Part shown: piece by piece, positions 7,180 to 14,803 of the stretch
How positions within the stretch are numbered: position 1 is the stretch's first letter
Layout of the letters: each line of letters opens with the position of its first letter
Assembly: GCA_034664425.1 (NCBI GenBank)
Contig: JAXDHR010000105.1
Coordinates: forward strand, 17,094 to 81,093
DNA length: 64,000 bases
From: DATBDM01 sp034664425
GTDB lineage: Bacteria > Actinomycetota > Thermoleophilia > Solirubrobacterales > Solirubrobacteraceae
Reading direction: 5' to 3'
Position numbers and translations under genes: made by a program
Notes under the pieces: model-generated
Database searches by the model: none
Seen by the model: the letters and a program-made list of their open reading frames with translations, nothing else
Told to the model about the DNA's origin: nothing

Positions 7180-7779
7180 TTGAACTGCTTGCGGGCGTTT
7201 GCCCTTACGCTGGTATCTACCGCGCTGCTTCCCGCCGCGGCTTTCGCGCAATCGCCGACGACCCAGAGCAGCACGGGTGGTGCCGCGTTCCCGCCCGACG
7301 CCCCGGCGAACATGACGACCCCCGGCTCCAAGGCCAAGCTCCTGCCCGATGGCACCGCGGCCGCGCCGGCCGGCGCTCCGATCGCCGTCCAGCGCGCGAT
7401 CTTCGCCGCCAATAGGATCCAGGACAAGCCGTACGTCTACGGCGGCGGCCACGGGTCCTTCAAGAGCCGCGGCTACGACTGCTCGGGCACCGTCTCCTAC
7501 ATGCTGCACGGCGGCAAGCTGCTCTCGAGCCCGCTCGACTCCTCGAGCTTCATGGCCTGGGGCGCGCGCGGCATCGGTGAGTGGATCACGGTCTACACCA
7601 ATCCGGGCCACGCGTACGCGTACGTGGCCGGGCTGAGGCTCGACACGAGCCGCGCCGGCATGTACGGCGTGCGCATCTCCAAGCGCGTGTCGGCGGCGGC
7701 GTTCGAGAGCGGCCCCCGCTGGCGTCCCACGCCGCGCTCCAACGCGGGCTTCAGCGCCCGCCACCCCGTCGGGTACTAA
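7180..7779 (+). CDS. Secreted NlpC/P60-like peptidoglycan hydrolase under c-di-AMP control
   Basis: The 199-residue product starts at TTG 7180, about 10 bases after AAGAGG, and has a signal peptide (residues 1-23, LVSTALLPAAAFAQ). After a linker comes an NlpC/P60-like domain: PYVYGGGHGSFKSRGYDCSG with the nucleophile Cys101, and NPGHAYAYVAGLRLDTS with His144. These enzymes cut stem peptides in peptidoglycan during growth or remodelling. The riboswitch in its leader ties expression to c-di-AMP, a signal of turgor and wall stress. The domain is compact and ends near residue 199. A tail-to-tail overlap with the thioesterase gene follows. Domain call good, exact bond cut unknown. Confidence 0.85.
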   Translation: MNCLRAFALTLVSTALLPAAAFAQSPTTQSSTGGAAFPPDAPANMTTPGSKAKLLPDGTAAAPAGAPIAVQRAIFAANRIQDKPYVYGGGHGSFKSRGYDCSGTVSYMLHGGKLLSSPLDSSSFMAWGARGIGEWITVYTNPGHAYAYVAGLRLDTSRAGMYGVRISKRVSAAAFESGPRWRPTPRSNAGFSARHPVGY

Positions 7780-8276
7780 GGTTCCAGGGGATCTCCGGCG
7801 CGGCGGATCTCGTCGCGCTCGCCCAGCCGGTTGCGCCGCCGGGTCTGCGCCTCGCGCTCGCGGCGGATCTCGTCCGGCTCGGACGTGAGCAGGGGCGGGA
7901 TGTCGATCGGCCGCCCGTCGTCGTCGAGCGCGACCATCGTCAGGTAGGCCGTGCTCGTGTGCCGCACCTCGCCGGTGCGCGGCCGCTCGGCCTCCACGCG
8001 CACGCCGACCTCCATCGAGCTGCGCCAGACGGCGTTGACCGAGGCCTTGAAGCTCATCAGCTCGCCGGGATGGACGGGCTCGAGGAACGTCATCCGGTCC
8101 ATCGCCGCCGTGACCACCCGGGCGCGAGCGTGCTTGATCGCGGCGATGCCGGCCGCCTCGTCGCAGAGGCGCATGACCGCGCCGCCGTGCACGAACCCGG
8201 CCGAGTTGGCGTCGGTGAGGTTCATCCACCGGACGAGGACGGCTCGTGACTCGGACGCGGCGCGGGGCTCCATCAC
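7776..8276 (-). CDS. Acyl-CoA thioesterase, hotdog fold
   Basis: The 166-residue protein fits the cytosolic acyl-CoA hydrolase (BACH/YciA-type) hotdog family, which hydrolyses acyl-CoA to free fatty acid and CoA. Visible blocks are NLTDANSAGFVHGGAVMRLCDEAA with the hotdog helix and catalytic region, then VTAAMDRMTFLEPVHPGELMS and VGVRVEAERP, with YLTMVALDDDGRP near the end. The C-terminal 35 residues are charged and probably flexible. Start is ATG 8276 or the next codon 8273. The stop codon overlaps that of the NlpC/P60 gene. Substrate length is not predictable. Confidence 0.88.
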   Translation of the reverse strand: MMEPRAASESRAVLVRWMNLTDANSAGFVHGGAVMRLCDEAAGIAAIKHARARVVTAAMDRMTFLEPVHPGELMSFKASVNAVWRSSMEVGVRVEAERPRTGEVRHTSTAYLTMVALDDDGRPIDIPPLLTSEPDEIRREREAQTRRRNRLGERDEIRRAGDPLEP

Positions 8277-8337
8277 GCAGCCGGTACGCTAGCCCCTCGG
8301 GAGACGACTCGGACCACCCCCCCAAGGAGGCAACGTC

Positions 8338-9126
8338 GTGCCAGGCATGGGCGGACGCATGTCCACCGTCATCAAGGCGAAGATCAACAAGATGCTCGAC
8401 AAGGCGGAGGACCCCTCCGAGACGATCGAGTACAGCTACCAGAAGCAGATGGAACTGCTGCAGAACGTCAAGAAGGGGATCGCCGACGTCGTCACGTCGA
8501 AGAAGCGCCTCCAGCTGCAGCAGTCCAAGCTCCAGCAGCAGGTCGTCAAGCTCGACACGCAGGCGCGTCAGGCGCTCGCGCAGAACCGCGAGGACCTCGC
8601 CCGCACCGCGCTCGAGCGCAAGCAGTTCGCGCAGACCGAGTTGCAGTCGCTCGATCAGCAGGTCGCCGAGCTCGAGTCCCAGCAGTCCCAGCTGATCGAG
8701 AAGGAGCAGAAGCTCCGCACGAAGCTCGAGCAGTTCCGGACCCGCAAGGAGGTCATCAAGGCCCAGTACTCCGCCGCGGAGGCCCAGGTCAAGATCTCCG
8801 AGGCCGCGACGGGCGTCGGGGAGGAGATGGCCGACGTCGGCATGGCGATGCAGCGCGCCATGGACAAGACGGAAACCATGCGCGCCCGCGCGAGCGCGAT
8901 GGATGAGCTCGAGGCCTCCGGCGCGTTCGACGACACCCTGCAGCTCGGCTCCGGCGGCGACGACATCGACCGCCAGCTCTCCGAGCTGACCTCCGGCAGC
9001 CAGGTCGACGACGACCTCGCGCGCATGAAGGCCGAGCTCGGGACCGGCAGCGCCCCCACCCAGGGCGAGCTGGGCGCCGGCAGCGCGCAGGAGCAATCGC
9101 CCTCGGGGCCGGAGCGCCAGCCGTGA
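8338..9126 (+). CDS. pspA: Phage shock protein A (PspA/IM30 family)
   Basis: This 262-residue protein starts at GTG 8338 after a clear AAGGAGG site. It is almost entirely helical coiled coil (about residues 10-180: KAKINKMLDKAEDPSETIEY, then long Gln/Glu/Arg-rich heptads) as expected for PspA/IM30, an ESCRT-III-like protein that coats and stabilises the inner face of damaged membranes. The C-terminal 70 residues are acidic and low in complexity, typical of actinobacterial PspA. It overlaps pspAA by four bases (GTGA). HtpX and PspAB lie on the opposite strand 2 kb away. Confidence 0.92.
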   Translation: MPGMGGRMSTVIKAKINKMLDKAEDPSETIEYSYQKQMELLQNVKKGIADVVTSKKRLQLQQSKLQQQVVKLDTQARQALAQNREDLARTALERKQFAQTELQSLDQQVAELESQQSQLIEKEQKLRTKLEQFRTRKEVIKAQYSAAEAQVKISEAATGVGEEMADVGMAMQRAMDKTETMRARASAMDELEASGAFDDTLQLGSGGDDIDRQLSELTSGSQVDDDLARMKAELGTGSAPTQGELGAGSAQEQSPSGPERQP

Positions 9127-9401
9127 TCGTCAGGATCGCGACCGAGGATCAGTACCGGTTGCCCGACGAGGACGCGGCACGGCTCAACGAGCTCGACAAC
9201 GAGGCGGTGGTCGCCGTCGAGGCGGGCGACGAGGACCGCTTCCACGAGCTCTTCGAGTCGATGCTCGAGCTGGTCCGCCGCGACGGCCAACGGCTCGGCG
9301 ACGACGAGATCGAGGAGTCCGACGTCATCATTCCGCCGCCCGACCTCAGCTTCGTCGAGGCGGGGGCCGAGTTCACGGGCGACGGGCTGATCCCCGACTG
9401 A
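9123..9401 (+). CDS. pspAA: PspA-associated protein PspAA
   Basis: The 92-residue acidic protein begins MIVRIATEDQYRLPDEDA and ends with the family-typical SDVIIPPPDLSFVEAGA and DGLIPD. This is the PspAA family, small actinobacterial partners coded next to PspA and implicated in regulating it. The GTG start overlaps the pspA stop, so the two are translationally coupled. No membrane segment is visible. Family call is strong; mechanism is not known in detail. Confidence 0.88.
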   Translation: MIVRIATEDQYRLPDEDAARLNELDNEAVVAVEAGDEDRFHELFESMLELVRRDGQRLGDDEIEESDVIIPPPDLSFVEAGAEFTGDGLIPD

Positions 9402-9807
9402 GCCGCGCCGGCGCCATCAGGACGACCCGCAGCGTCGTCACCTGCGCGCCGGCCGCCGACTGCACGCGGGCGTTGACGAGGATGCTCGCCCGCGGCGCGC
9501 GGACCGCTCTGCGCGCGGCCTCCGGCGTCAGCTGCAGGCCCACTGTTCGTGTCGCCCGAGCCTCTCCCCGGAGTCGGGCAGCGTCGCCGTCAGCCGCAGC
9601 ACTCGCGTGCGCGGGCGGCGACGTCGGTGGCGCTCGTCTGCGCGAGCTCGACGCGGCCGTCGGCGCCGCCGGTGTTGGCGAGACGGACGGTTCCGCTCGC
9701 CGAGGAGTCCGGGACGAGGTGATCGGCGATGAGCGTCGCCGCCCCGTCGTGGTCGGACTGCAGGCGATCCGCGCGGCCAGCGCCGCGGTCGCCGGCCTCG
9801 CCGGCAT
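9373..9807 (-). pseudogene. Frameshifted TasA/camelysin-like gene remnant
   Basis: Directly downstream of the signal peptidase gene, three frames must be joined to read a TasA-like protein. The frame starting at ATG 9807 gives a short Ala-rich N terminus. A second frame gives LIADHLVPDSSASGTVRLAN followed by TGGADGRVELAQTSATD and a stop at 9590-9592. A third gives RTRVLRLTATLPDSGERLG. The first frame then resumes with RTVGLQLTPEAARRAV to the end. The block IADHLVP...SGTVRLANTG aligns with HADNMKP...TGTVTVSNTG of the intact neighbour at 10410. At least two indels are needed, so it is either decayed or the sequence has errors. Confidence 0.55.
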
Positions 9808-9810
9808 GGC

Positions 9811-10380
9811 CTACGTCTGGGCCGCCGCGCGTTCACGCAGTAGCGCGCCGCCCTCGCGCCACACGCCCGCGAGCGCCCAGAAGGCGAGCACGAAGGCGGG
9901 CACCGCCACCAGCCACACGCGCAGGCCGGGGCGGCTCATCGCGATGAACGGCCAGCCCACGTAGGGGATCGAGAACCGCACGCGCGCCTGCGTCGGGTGG
10001 GGGAGCGCGAAGGCCGCCGGGTCGGCGACCGGATTGTTGTCGCCCCGGGTCCGGTAGCGCCGCTCGCCGCCGCGCGCCGCGATCGAGACGATCCGGTGGC
10101 TGAGCGGATGGGCGGCGCCCGGCGGGACGTAGGTGATGACGTCGCCGACGCGCAGGTCCGACACGGGCACCTCCTCGTCGAAGATCAGCGAGCCGCGGTG
10201 AATCGCCGGCTCCATCGAGACGCCGGTGAGGACGTAGCGATGGAGACCGAGCAGCGTGGGCGCGAAGCCCGCCGCCAGGACGGCGACGACAACCATGAGC
10301 ATGACCCGACCGAGCCCTCCGGCGGCGAGGGACGCCAGCCGGAACGTTCGGTGCGGGCTCGCGTGGCGGGCAGCGGTCAT
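9811..10380 (-). CDS. sipW: Signal peptidase I, SipW-like (S26B)
   Basis: The 189-residue membrane protein has an N-terminal helix (about residues 25-45, VMLMVVVAVLAAGFAP), then the serine motif LTGVSMEPAIHRGSL (nucleophile Ser55), then VGDVITYVP and a histidine in PLSHRIVSI (His95) in place of lysine. It continues with TRGDNNPVADP and a C-terminal transmembrane helix. Ser-His chemistry and two membrane helices mark the SipW/archaeal-type family, which in Bacillus processes TasA and camelysin-like matrix proteins. The TasA-like gene 30 bases upstream is the evident client. Start ATG 10380. Confidence 0.9.
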   Translation of the reverse strand: MTAARHASPHRTFRLASLAAGGLGRVMLMVVVAVLAAGFAPTLLGLHRYVLTGVSMEPAIHRGSLIFDEEVPVSDLRVGDVITYVPPGAAHPLSHRIVSIAARGGERRYRTRGDNNPVADPAAFALPHPTQARVRFSIPYVGWPFIAMSRPGLRVWLVAVPAFVLAFWALAGVWREGGALLRERAAAQT

Positions 10381-10409
10381 GATGTGCCTCAGTCCCGCGG
10401 CGATGCCGG

Positions 10410-10979
10410 TCAGGCCTGTGTGGCGCTCCAGGTGAAGTCGAGCGAGAGCCCGGACGACTGGTAGGCGTTGTCGCCGGTCAGGCCGGTCGGCCAGGTCACC
10501 GTGAAGCGGTACGTATGGCTCGTGCCGCCGGCCCACGTGCCGAGCGCCGTCGTGCCGATGCTCGAGACCAGAGTGGCGGGCAGCGGCGTGCCGGTCACGG
10601 CGTCGCTCGGGTTGAGCTCGTCGACCGCGAGCCTGAGCCGGTTGGAGAGGTCGGACCCGGGGCCGGTCGGCGTCGGGGTGGCCATGCCGAGGCTGAAGAG
10701 GCCGGGCACGTTGCCCGTGTTGGAGACGGTCACCGTGCCGGTCACCGTGTCGCCGGGCTTCATGTTGTCGGCGTGGAAGATCGCGCCCTCGGTGCCGTTG
10801 CTCTTCTTGTCGTTGCTCACCGTCAGCGCGCCGGCGGTGATCATGTTCCCGGGGGAGGCCGACTGGGAGGTGAAGCTCGCCCCCGAGCCGACGGCGAGGC
10901 CGCCCGCGACGACGAGCATCAGCAAGGCCCCCATCAGGGTGCGCGGTGAGGCATGCCAGACGGCGGCGAAGCGCTGCAT
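10410..10979 (-). CDS. TasA/camelysin-like secreted protein
   Basis: This 189-residue protein starts at ATG 10979 after an AAAGGA site. A long signal helix (LMGALLMLVVAGGLAVGSGA) ends in a SipW-type cleavage region followed by SFTSQSASPGNMITAGALTV, then a beta-sandwich with AIFHADNMKPGDTVTGTVTV and SNTGNVPGLFSLG, ending in a beta strand LSLDFTWSATQA. This is the TasA/CalY fold, whose members form extracellular fibres in Bacillus biofilms. The adjoining SipW-like peptidase supports export and processing. Whether it polymerises is not shown by sequence. Its leader (10980-11135) is unusually long and structured. Confidence 0.82.
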   Translation of the reverse strand: MQRFAAVWHASPRTLMGALLMLVVAGGLAVGSGASFTSQSASPGNMITAGALTVSNDKKSNGTEGAIFHADNMKPGDTVTGTVTVSNTGNVPGLFSLGMATPTPTGPGSDLSNRLRLAVDELNPSDAVTGTPLPATLVSSIGTTALGTWAGGTSHTYRFTVTWPTGLTGDNAYQSSGLSLDFTWSATQA

Positions 10980-11135
10980 CTGCGGTCCTTTCACTGGGTT
11001 CACCCGCCGGTACGGCGCGGAGCCGCGGGAGCGGGTGCCGCAGATATCGACGCCGCATGCAGCGGCTTTAGGTCCCGGCGTCCAACACTCGTCCAGTCTG
11101 GAGGGATGGGGCACGTACCCCAGGGCCCTGAACGC
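10980..11135 (-). other. Structured 5' leader of the TasA-like gene
   Basis: No gene fits in these 156 bases. Read on the minus strand they contain a run GGGACCTAAAGCC (11074-11062 region) followed by a stem GCCGC-TGCAT-GCGGC and then GTCGATATC, plus other GC-rich inverted repeats such as GGGGTACGTGCCCC close to 11110. CTAAAGCC...GGC...CGATA is a recurring pattern that could be a regulatory RNA element, but it does not match c-di-GMP or other riboswitch consensus sequences I can recall. Confidence 0.3.
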
Positions 11136-11708
11136 CTAGATCGGGATGCCCCAGAGCGGGAACCAGCGCTCGAGCTCGGGTTCGACGGGCAGCTCGGCGC
11201 CGATCTGCGCCTTCAGCCGCAGCTCGCGCTCGTTGTCGCGCTGCTGGGGGCCCCCGGCGGGCACGAACGGATAGAACGCCCCGCGCTTGTAGTTGTAGAT
11301 CCAGTAGACGGGGCGGTCCTGGGCGTCGCGGAAGGAGAACACCGCGCAGAGGATGCGCTCGCCGTAGCCGCCGGCCTGCAGCGCGCTCGAGACCGCGTTG
11401 ATGCCGACGACGAGGTCTTCGAAGTCCTCGTCGGCGAGCACCATCCAGCGGTAGCCGTAGTCGTCGTCGGTGCGCTCGACGGTGGTGCCGGCATCCGAGC
11501 CCGTGCCGCGCACGACCTCCTCCATGTCACGCACGATCCCGTCGAAGTCGGCGGTGGCGAGCGGCTGGAAGACGATCGCGGCCTTGCCCGAGCTGCGCAG
11601 CTCGAGCGTCAGCTCGAGCGTCACGTACGCGGTGCTCATCGCGAACAGCCGGTCGGGCGCCGGCTGCGCGAGCGTGCGCTTGCCGCGCAGGATGTCGAGC
11701 AGGCCCAT
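11136..11708 (-). CDS. pspAB: PspA-associated protein PspAB
   Basis: This 190-residue cytoplasmic protein opens with MGLLDILRGKRTLAQPAPDR and contains YVTLELTLELRSSGKAAIVF, DDDYGYRWMVLADEDFEDLV and PVYWIYNYKRGAFYPFVP. It fits the actinobacterial PspAB family that accompanies HtpX and PspA/PspAA. Function is unknown but the linkage suggests a membrane-stress role. It starts 9 bases after the stop of htpX, forming one operon. There are no membrane helices. Confidence 0.85.
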   Translation of the reverse strand: MGLLDILRGKRTLAQPAPDRLFAMSTAYVTLELTLELRSSGKAAIVFQPLATADFDGIVRDMEEVVRGTGSDAGTTVERTDDDYGYRWMVLADEDFEDLVVGINAVSSALQAGGYGERILCAVFSFRDAQDRPVYWIYNYKRGAFYPFVPAGGPQQRDNERELRLKAQIGAELPVEPELERWFPLWGIPI

Positions 11709-11717
11709 GCCTGAAGG

Positions 11718-12617
11718 CTACGCGGTGCCCTGGAGCTGCGCCTCGAGGCGCTGCAGGGCGGCGATGCGCTTCTCCAGCGGCGGGTGCGTGGAGAAGAGCC
11801 CGGCGAGCGCCTTGCCGGTCTTCGGCGGGAAGATGTAGAAGGCCGACAGCTCGCTGGAGGCCCGCAGGTCGCGCTCGGGGATCCGCTCCATGCCCCCGGA
11901 GATCTTCACGAGCGCCGAGGCGAGCGCGCTGGGCCGGCCGGTGATGATCGCCGAGCCGCGGTCGGCGGCGAACTCGCGATAGCGCGAGAGCGCCTGCATC
12001 AGGAAGAACGAGACCACGTAGACGCCGAGCGAGACCAGGAAGAGCACGAGGAAGCTCGGGTTGTCGTCGTCGTCCGAGGCCCCGCCGCCGCCGAAGAAGA
12101 AGCCGAACTGGACGATGTAGGCGGCGATCGTCGCGAAGAACGAGGCCAGCGTCATCACCAGCACGTCGCGGTTGGCGACGTGGGTGAGCTCATGCGCGAG
12201 CACGCCCTCGAGCTCGGCGGGGGAGAGCAGATCCATGATCCCCGTCGTCGCGCAGACCGTGGCGCTCTTGGGCGAGCGGCCGAGCGCGAAGGCGTTGGGC
12301 ATCCGCGTGTTGGCGACGGCGACCTTCGGCTTGGGAAGGTCGGCCTGCACGCACAGGCGGTCGATCATCGCGTGCAGCTGCGGCGCCTCGGCCGGGCTGA
12401 CCTGGCGGGCGCCCATCGCGGCGAGTGCGAGCTTGTCGGACGCGAACAGGTTCAGCAGCGCGAGGCCACCGGCGATCACCGCGACCCCGATGCCGTTGAC
12501 GCCGACCGCGATCAGCGCGACGACGAGGATCACGTAGAGCACGCCGAGCAGGAACAGGGTGAAGGTCATCCGGACCTGCAGTCCGGTGTCCTTGCCGAAG
12601 GAGGTGGGTCGTGGCAT
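11718..12617 (-). CDS. htpX: Membrane zinc protease HtpX
   Basis: The 299-residue protease has two N-terminal membrane helices (about 16-60), the zinc motif HELTH (His142-His146), two more helices in the middle (FFATIAAYIVQFGFFFGG and LFLVSLGVYVVSFFLM), and the third ligand in YREFAADRGSA. HtpX removes misfolded membrane proteins in heat and envelope stress. Start ATG 12617 is preferred to ATG 12629 because GAGAGG lies at proper distance from it. It leads an operon with pspAB. The active site faces the cytoplasm in known members. Confidence 0.93.
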   Translation of the reverse strand: MPRPTSFGKDTGLQVRMTFTLFLLGVLYVILVVALIAVGVNGIGVAVIAGGLALLNLFASDKLALAAMGARQVSPAEAPQLHAMIDRLCVQADLPKPKVAVANTRMPNAFALGRSPKSATVCATTGIMDLLSPAELEGVLAHELTHVANRDVLVMTLASFFATIAAYIVQFGFFFGGGGASDDDDNPSFLVLFLVSLGVYVVSFFLMQALSRYREFAADRGSAIITGRPSALASALVKISGGMERIPERDLRASSELSAFYIFPPKTGKALAGLFSTHPPLEKRIAALQRLEAQLQGTA

Positions 12618-12701
12618 CTCGCCTCTCATCTTCGCATGCTCACGGACGCCTTGAGCAACTTCTTACCTTTGATGAGCGACGCACGGTGGCCGGGCAAGAA
12701 C

Positions 12702-12718
12702 TCCTGCAAAGTGCAGGA
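12702..12718. promoter_or_regulatory. Palindrome between htpX and M23 peptidase genes
   Basis: TCCTGCAAAGTGCAGGA is a perfect 7-base inverted repeat with a 3-base centre in the 150-base divergent spacer. It is well placed to control either gene (or both) as an operator. No known factor is assigned. Confidence 0.35.
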
Positions 12719-12769
12719 TCCGTTGCACCAGGGGCTCATGGGTGGGGAAGCTCGCAGCGGTCGCCTAGG

Positions 12770-14005
12770 ATGGCCCGCCGCATGGCTCTTCGCGTTCGCG
12801 TCCTGCTGGCCGCGGCGGCAGTACCCCTGCTGCTGTGGCTCGCGCTACCCATGGTGTCGAGCGGCGCCTCGAGCGCCACGATCCAGCATCGGATCACGTC
12901 CAAGCAGGCGCAGATCCGCGCGAAGAAGGGTCACGAGCAGGTGCTCTCGACCGACATCGCGGCCTACACGAGCCACATCAACGCGCTCGAGGGCGACATC
13001 ACCGTGCTTCAGGGCCGGCAGGCCCGGCTGCAGTCCGACCTCGACGCCAAGCGGCTGGAGCTCGCGAAGATCCAGGGCAACCTGCGCGCGGAGCGGCTGC
13101 GGCTGATCCGGCTCAAGGCCAAGCTCGCGGATGCCAAGCGCCAGCTGGCCGCGCGGCTCGTGCAGCTCTACAAGTCCGACCGCGCGGACATCGTCACCGT
13201 GGTGCTCAACGCGCACGGCATGCAGGACCTGATCGAGTCGGCCGACTTCATGCGCCGGATCTCCGACCAGGACGGCCGCATCCTCGACCGCGTCAAGGTC
13301 GCCAAGGCGCAGTCGGAGAAGTCGGCCGCCCACCTCGCCAAGCTCGAGCAGCAGGCCGCGGCGATCGCGCAGTCGATCCAGCAGCGGCGCGACGCCGTGA
13401 TCCGCGTCAAGGGCCAGCTCGTCTCACGTCAGCAGAGCGCTCAGCGCGCGCGCGACCAGAAGGCGAGCGCCCTGGCCTCTACGCGCAACCAGCGCCACCA
13501 CCTCGAGGACGACGTCGCCGCGCTGCAGCGCCGGCAGCAGGCGATCACCGCGCGCCTGCAGGCCGCCGCCGCACGCGCCGCCGGTGCGCCCGCGACGGGT
13601 CCCGCCGGTCCGATCCGCCAGGGCTCGGGCGGTCTGATCTGGCCCGTCAACGGTCCGATCACCTCGCCGTTCTGCGAGCGTCGCGCGTGGGAGGCCTGTC
13701 ACCCCGGCATCGACATCGGCGTTCCGTCGGGCACGCCGATCCGCGCCGCTGCCGCCGGCCGCGTCGTGCTGATGCAGGGGGAGGCGTCCTCCGGCGGATA
13801 CGGCAACTTCACCTGCATCCAGCACTCCGCGACGATGAGCACCTGCTATGCGCACCAGTCGCGCTTCGCGACGTCGATGGGCGCGAGCGTCAGCCAGGGG
13901 CAGGTCATCGGCTACACGGGCTGCACCGGCCTCTGCTTCGGACCGCACCTGCACTTCGAGGTCCGCATCAACGGCTCGGTCGTCAACCCGATGAACTATC
14001 TGTAG
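12770..14005 (+). CDS. Coiled-coil M23 (LytM) peptidase, EnvC/RipA-associated type
   Basis: The 411-residue protein has an N-terminal signal anchor (about residues 5-27), a long coiled coil (about 35-290, with ARLVQLYKSDRADIVTVVLN between helices) and a C-terminal LytM domain. The zinc motif HPGID (His311, Asp315) and HLHF (393-396) are intact, so it should be an active endopeptidase, unlike EnvC, which only activates amidases. Several Cys residues in the domain (FCERRAWEACHPG, CIQH, CYAH, GCTGLC) suggest disulfides outside the membrane. ATG 12770 or 12782 could be the start; sequence before 12770 is not protein-like. Probably cuts wall cross-links during division or growth. Confidence 0.88.
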   Translation: MARRMALRVRVLLAAAAVPLLLWLALPMVSSGASSATIQHRITSKQAQIRAKKGHEQVLSTDIAAYTSHINALEGDITVLQGRQARLQSDLDAKRLELAKIQGNLRAERLRLIRLKAKLADAKRQLAARLVQLYKSDRADIVTVVLNAHGMQDLIESADFMRRISDQDGRILDRVKVAKAQSEKSAAHLAKLEQQAAAIAQSIQQRRDAVIRVKGQLVSRQQSAQRARDQKASALASTRNQRHHLEDDVAALQRRQQAITARLQAAAARAAGAPATGPAGPIRQGSGGLIWPVNGPITSPFCERRAWEACHPGIDIGVPSGTPIRAAAAGRVVLMQGEASSGGYGNFTCIQHSATMSTCYAHQSRFATSMGASVSQGQVIGYTGCTGLCFGPHLHFEVRINGSVVNPMNYL

Positions 14006-14028
14006 CTCCGCTCGTAGTCTTCGGGTGA

Positions 14029-14799
14029 GTGCACCCCGAGTTCCACGTCCTCGGCATGACCCTGCAGGCCTTCGGGCTCGCCATGGCGCTCGGGTTCCTG
14101 ATCGCCGGCGTCGCCGCCGGCCGCTACCTGGTCGAGCTCGGCCGCCCCGTCGACTGGGCCTACGAGATGGTCTTCGCGGCGCTGATCGGCGGGCTCGTCG
14201 GCGCGCGGCTGTGGTGGGTGGCGGAGAACTGGTCGCAGGCCAGGGGCGACGTGCTCGGTTCGCTGTTCTCCGGCGCCGGGCTCGTCTGGTACGGCGGGGC
14301 GATCGGCGGTGCCGCGTGCGTGCTCGCCTGGGCGCGGTGGCGCGGTGCGCTCGACGGGCGGACGCTCGACGTGGCGGCCGTGCCGCTCGCGGCGGGCTAC
14401 GCGATGGGCCGCGTCGGCTGCCAGCTCGCCGGCGACGGCGACTACGGCAAGGCGTGGGACGGCCCGTGGGCGATGGCGTACCCGCACGGCACCGTCCCGA
14501 CCACCACCCTCGTGCACCCGACGCCGGTCTACGAGACGCTCGCGATGGGCCTCGTCGCGCTGTGGCTCTGGCGTCACCGCCATGCCTGGCGGCCAGGGAC
14601 GCTGTTCGCGGCCTACCTCGTGCTCGCCGGAGCCGAGCGTTTCCTCGTCGAGTTCCTGCGCCGCAACCCGATCGAGTGGCTGGGCCTGACCCAGCCGCAG
14701 CTGCTGTCGGTCGCGATGGTCGCCGGCGGCGGGGCGTGGCTGTATGCGCTGCGGCGCCACGGCGGGCGCGTGGGCGGCCGCGCCCCGGCGCGTGCCTGA
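14029..14799 (+). CDS. lgt: Prolipoprotein diacylglyceryl transferase
   Basis: The 256-residue membrane protein has the Lgt pattern of about seven helices, with the signature region GLVWYGGAIGGAACVLAWAR, then AGYAMGRVGCQLAGDGDYGK with the essential arginine, and HPTPVYETLAMGLVALWLW. LAGAERFLVEFLRRNP holds further conserved residues. Lgt moves diacylglycerol from phosphatidylglycerol to the lipobox cysteine of prolipoproteins, such as those at 5655 and 21597. The GTG start follows the M23 gene by 23 bases. The lysA operon follows four bases after its stop. Confidence 0.95.
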   Translation: MHPEFHVLGMTLQAFGLAMALGFLIAGVAAGRYLVELGRPVDWAYEMVFAALIGGLVGARLWWVAENWSQARGDVLGSLFSGAGLVWYGGAIGGAACVLAWARWRGALDGRTLDVAAVPLAAGYAMGRVGCQLAGDGDYGKAWDGPWAMAYPHGTVPTTTLVHPTPVYETLAMGLVALWLWRHRHAWRPGTLFAAYLVLAGAERFLVEFLRRNPIEWLGLTQPQLLSVAMVAGGGAWLYALRRHGGRVGGRAPARA

Positions 14800-14803
14800 T
14801 GCG

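Noticed and set aside
10980..11135. c-di-GMP class I riboswitch before the TasA-like gene
   Set aside because: The leader has an AAAGCC block, but the GCAAACC and GACGCAAAGCC core of that riboswitch is absent.
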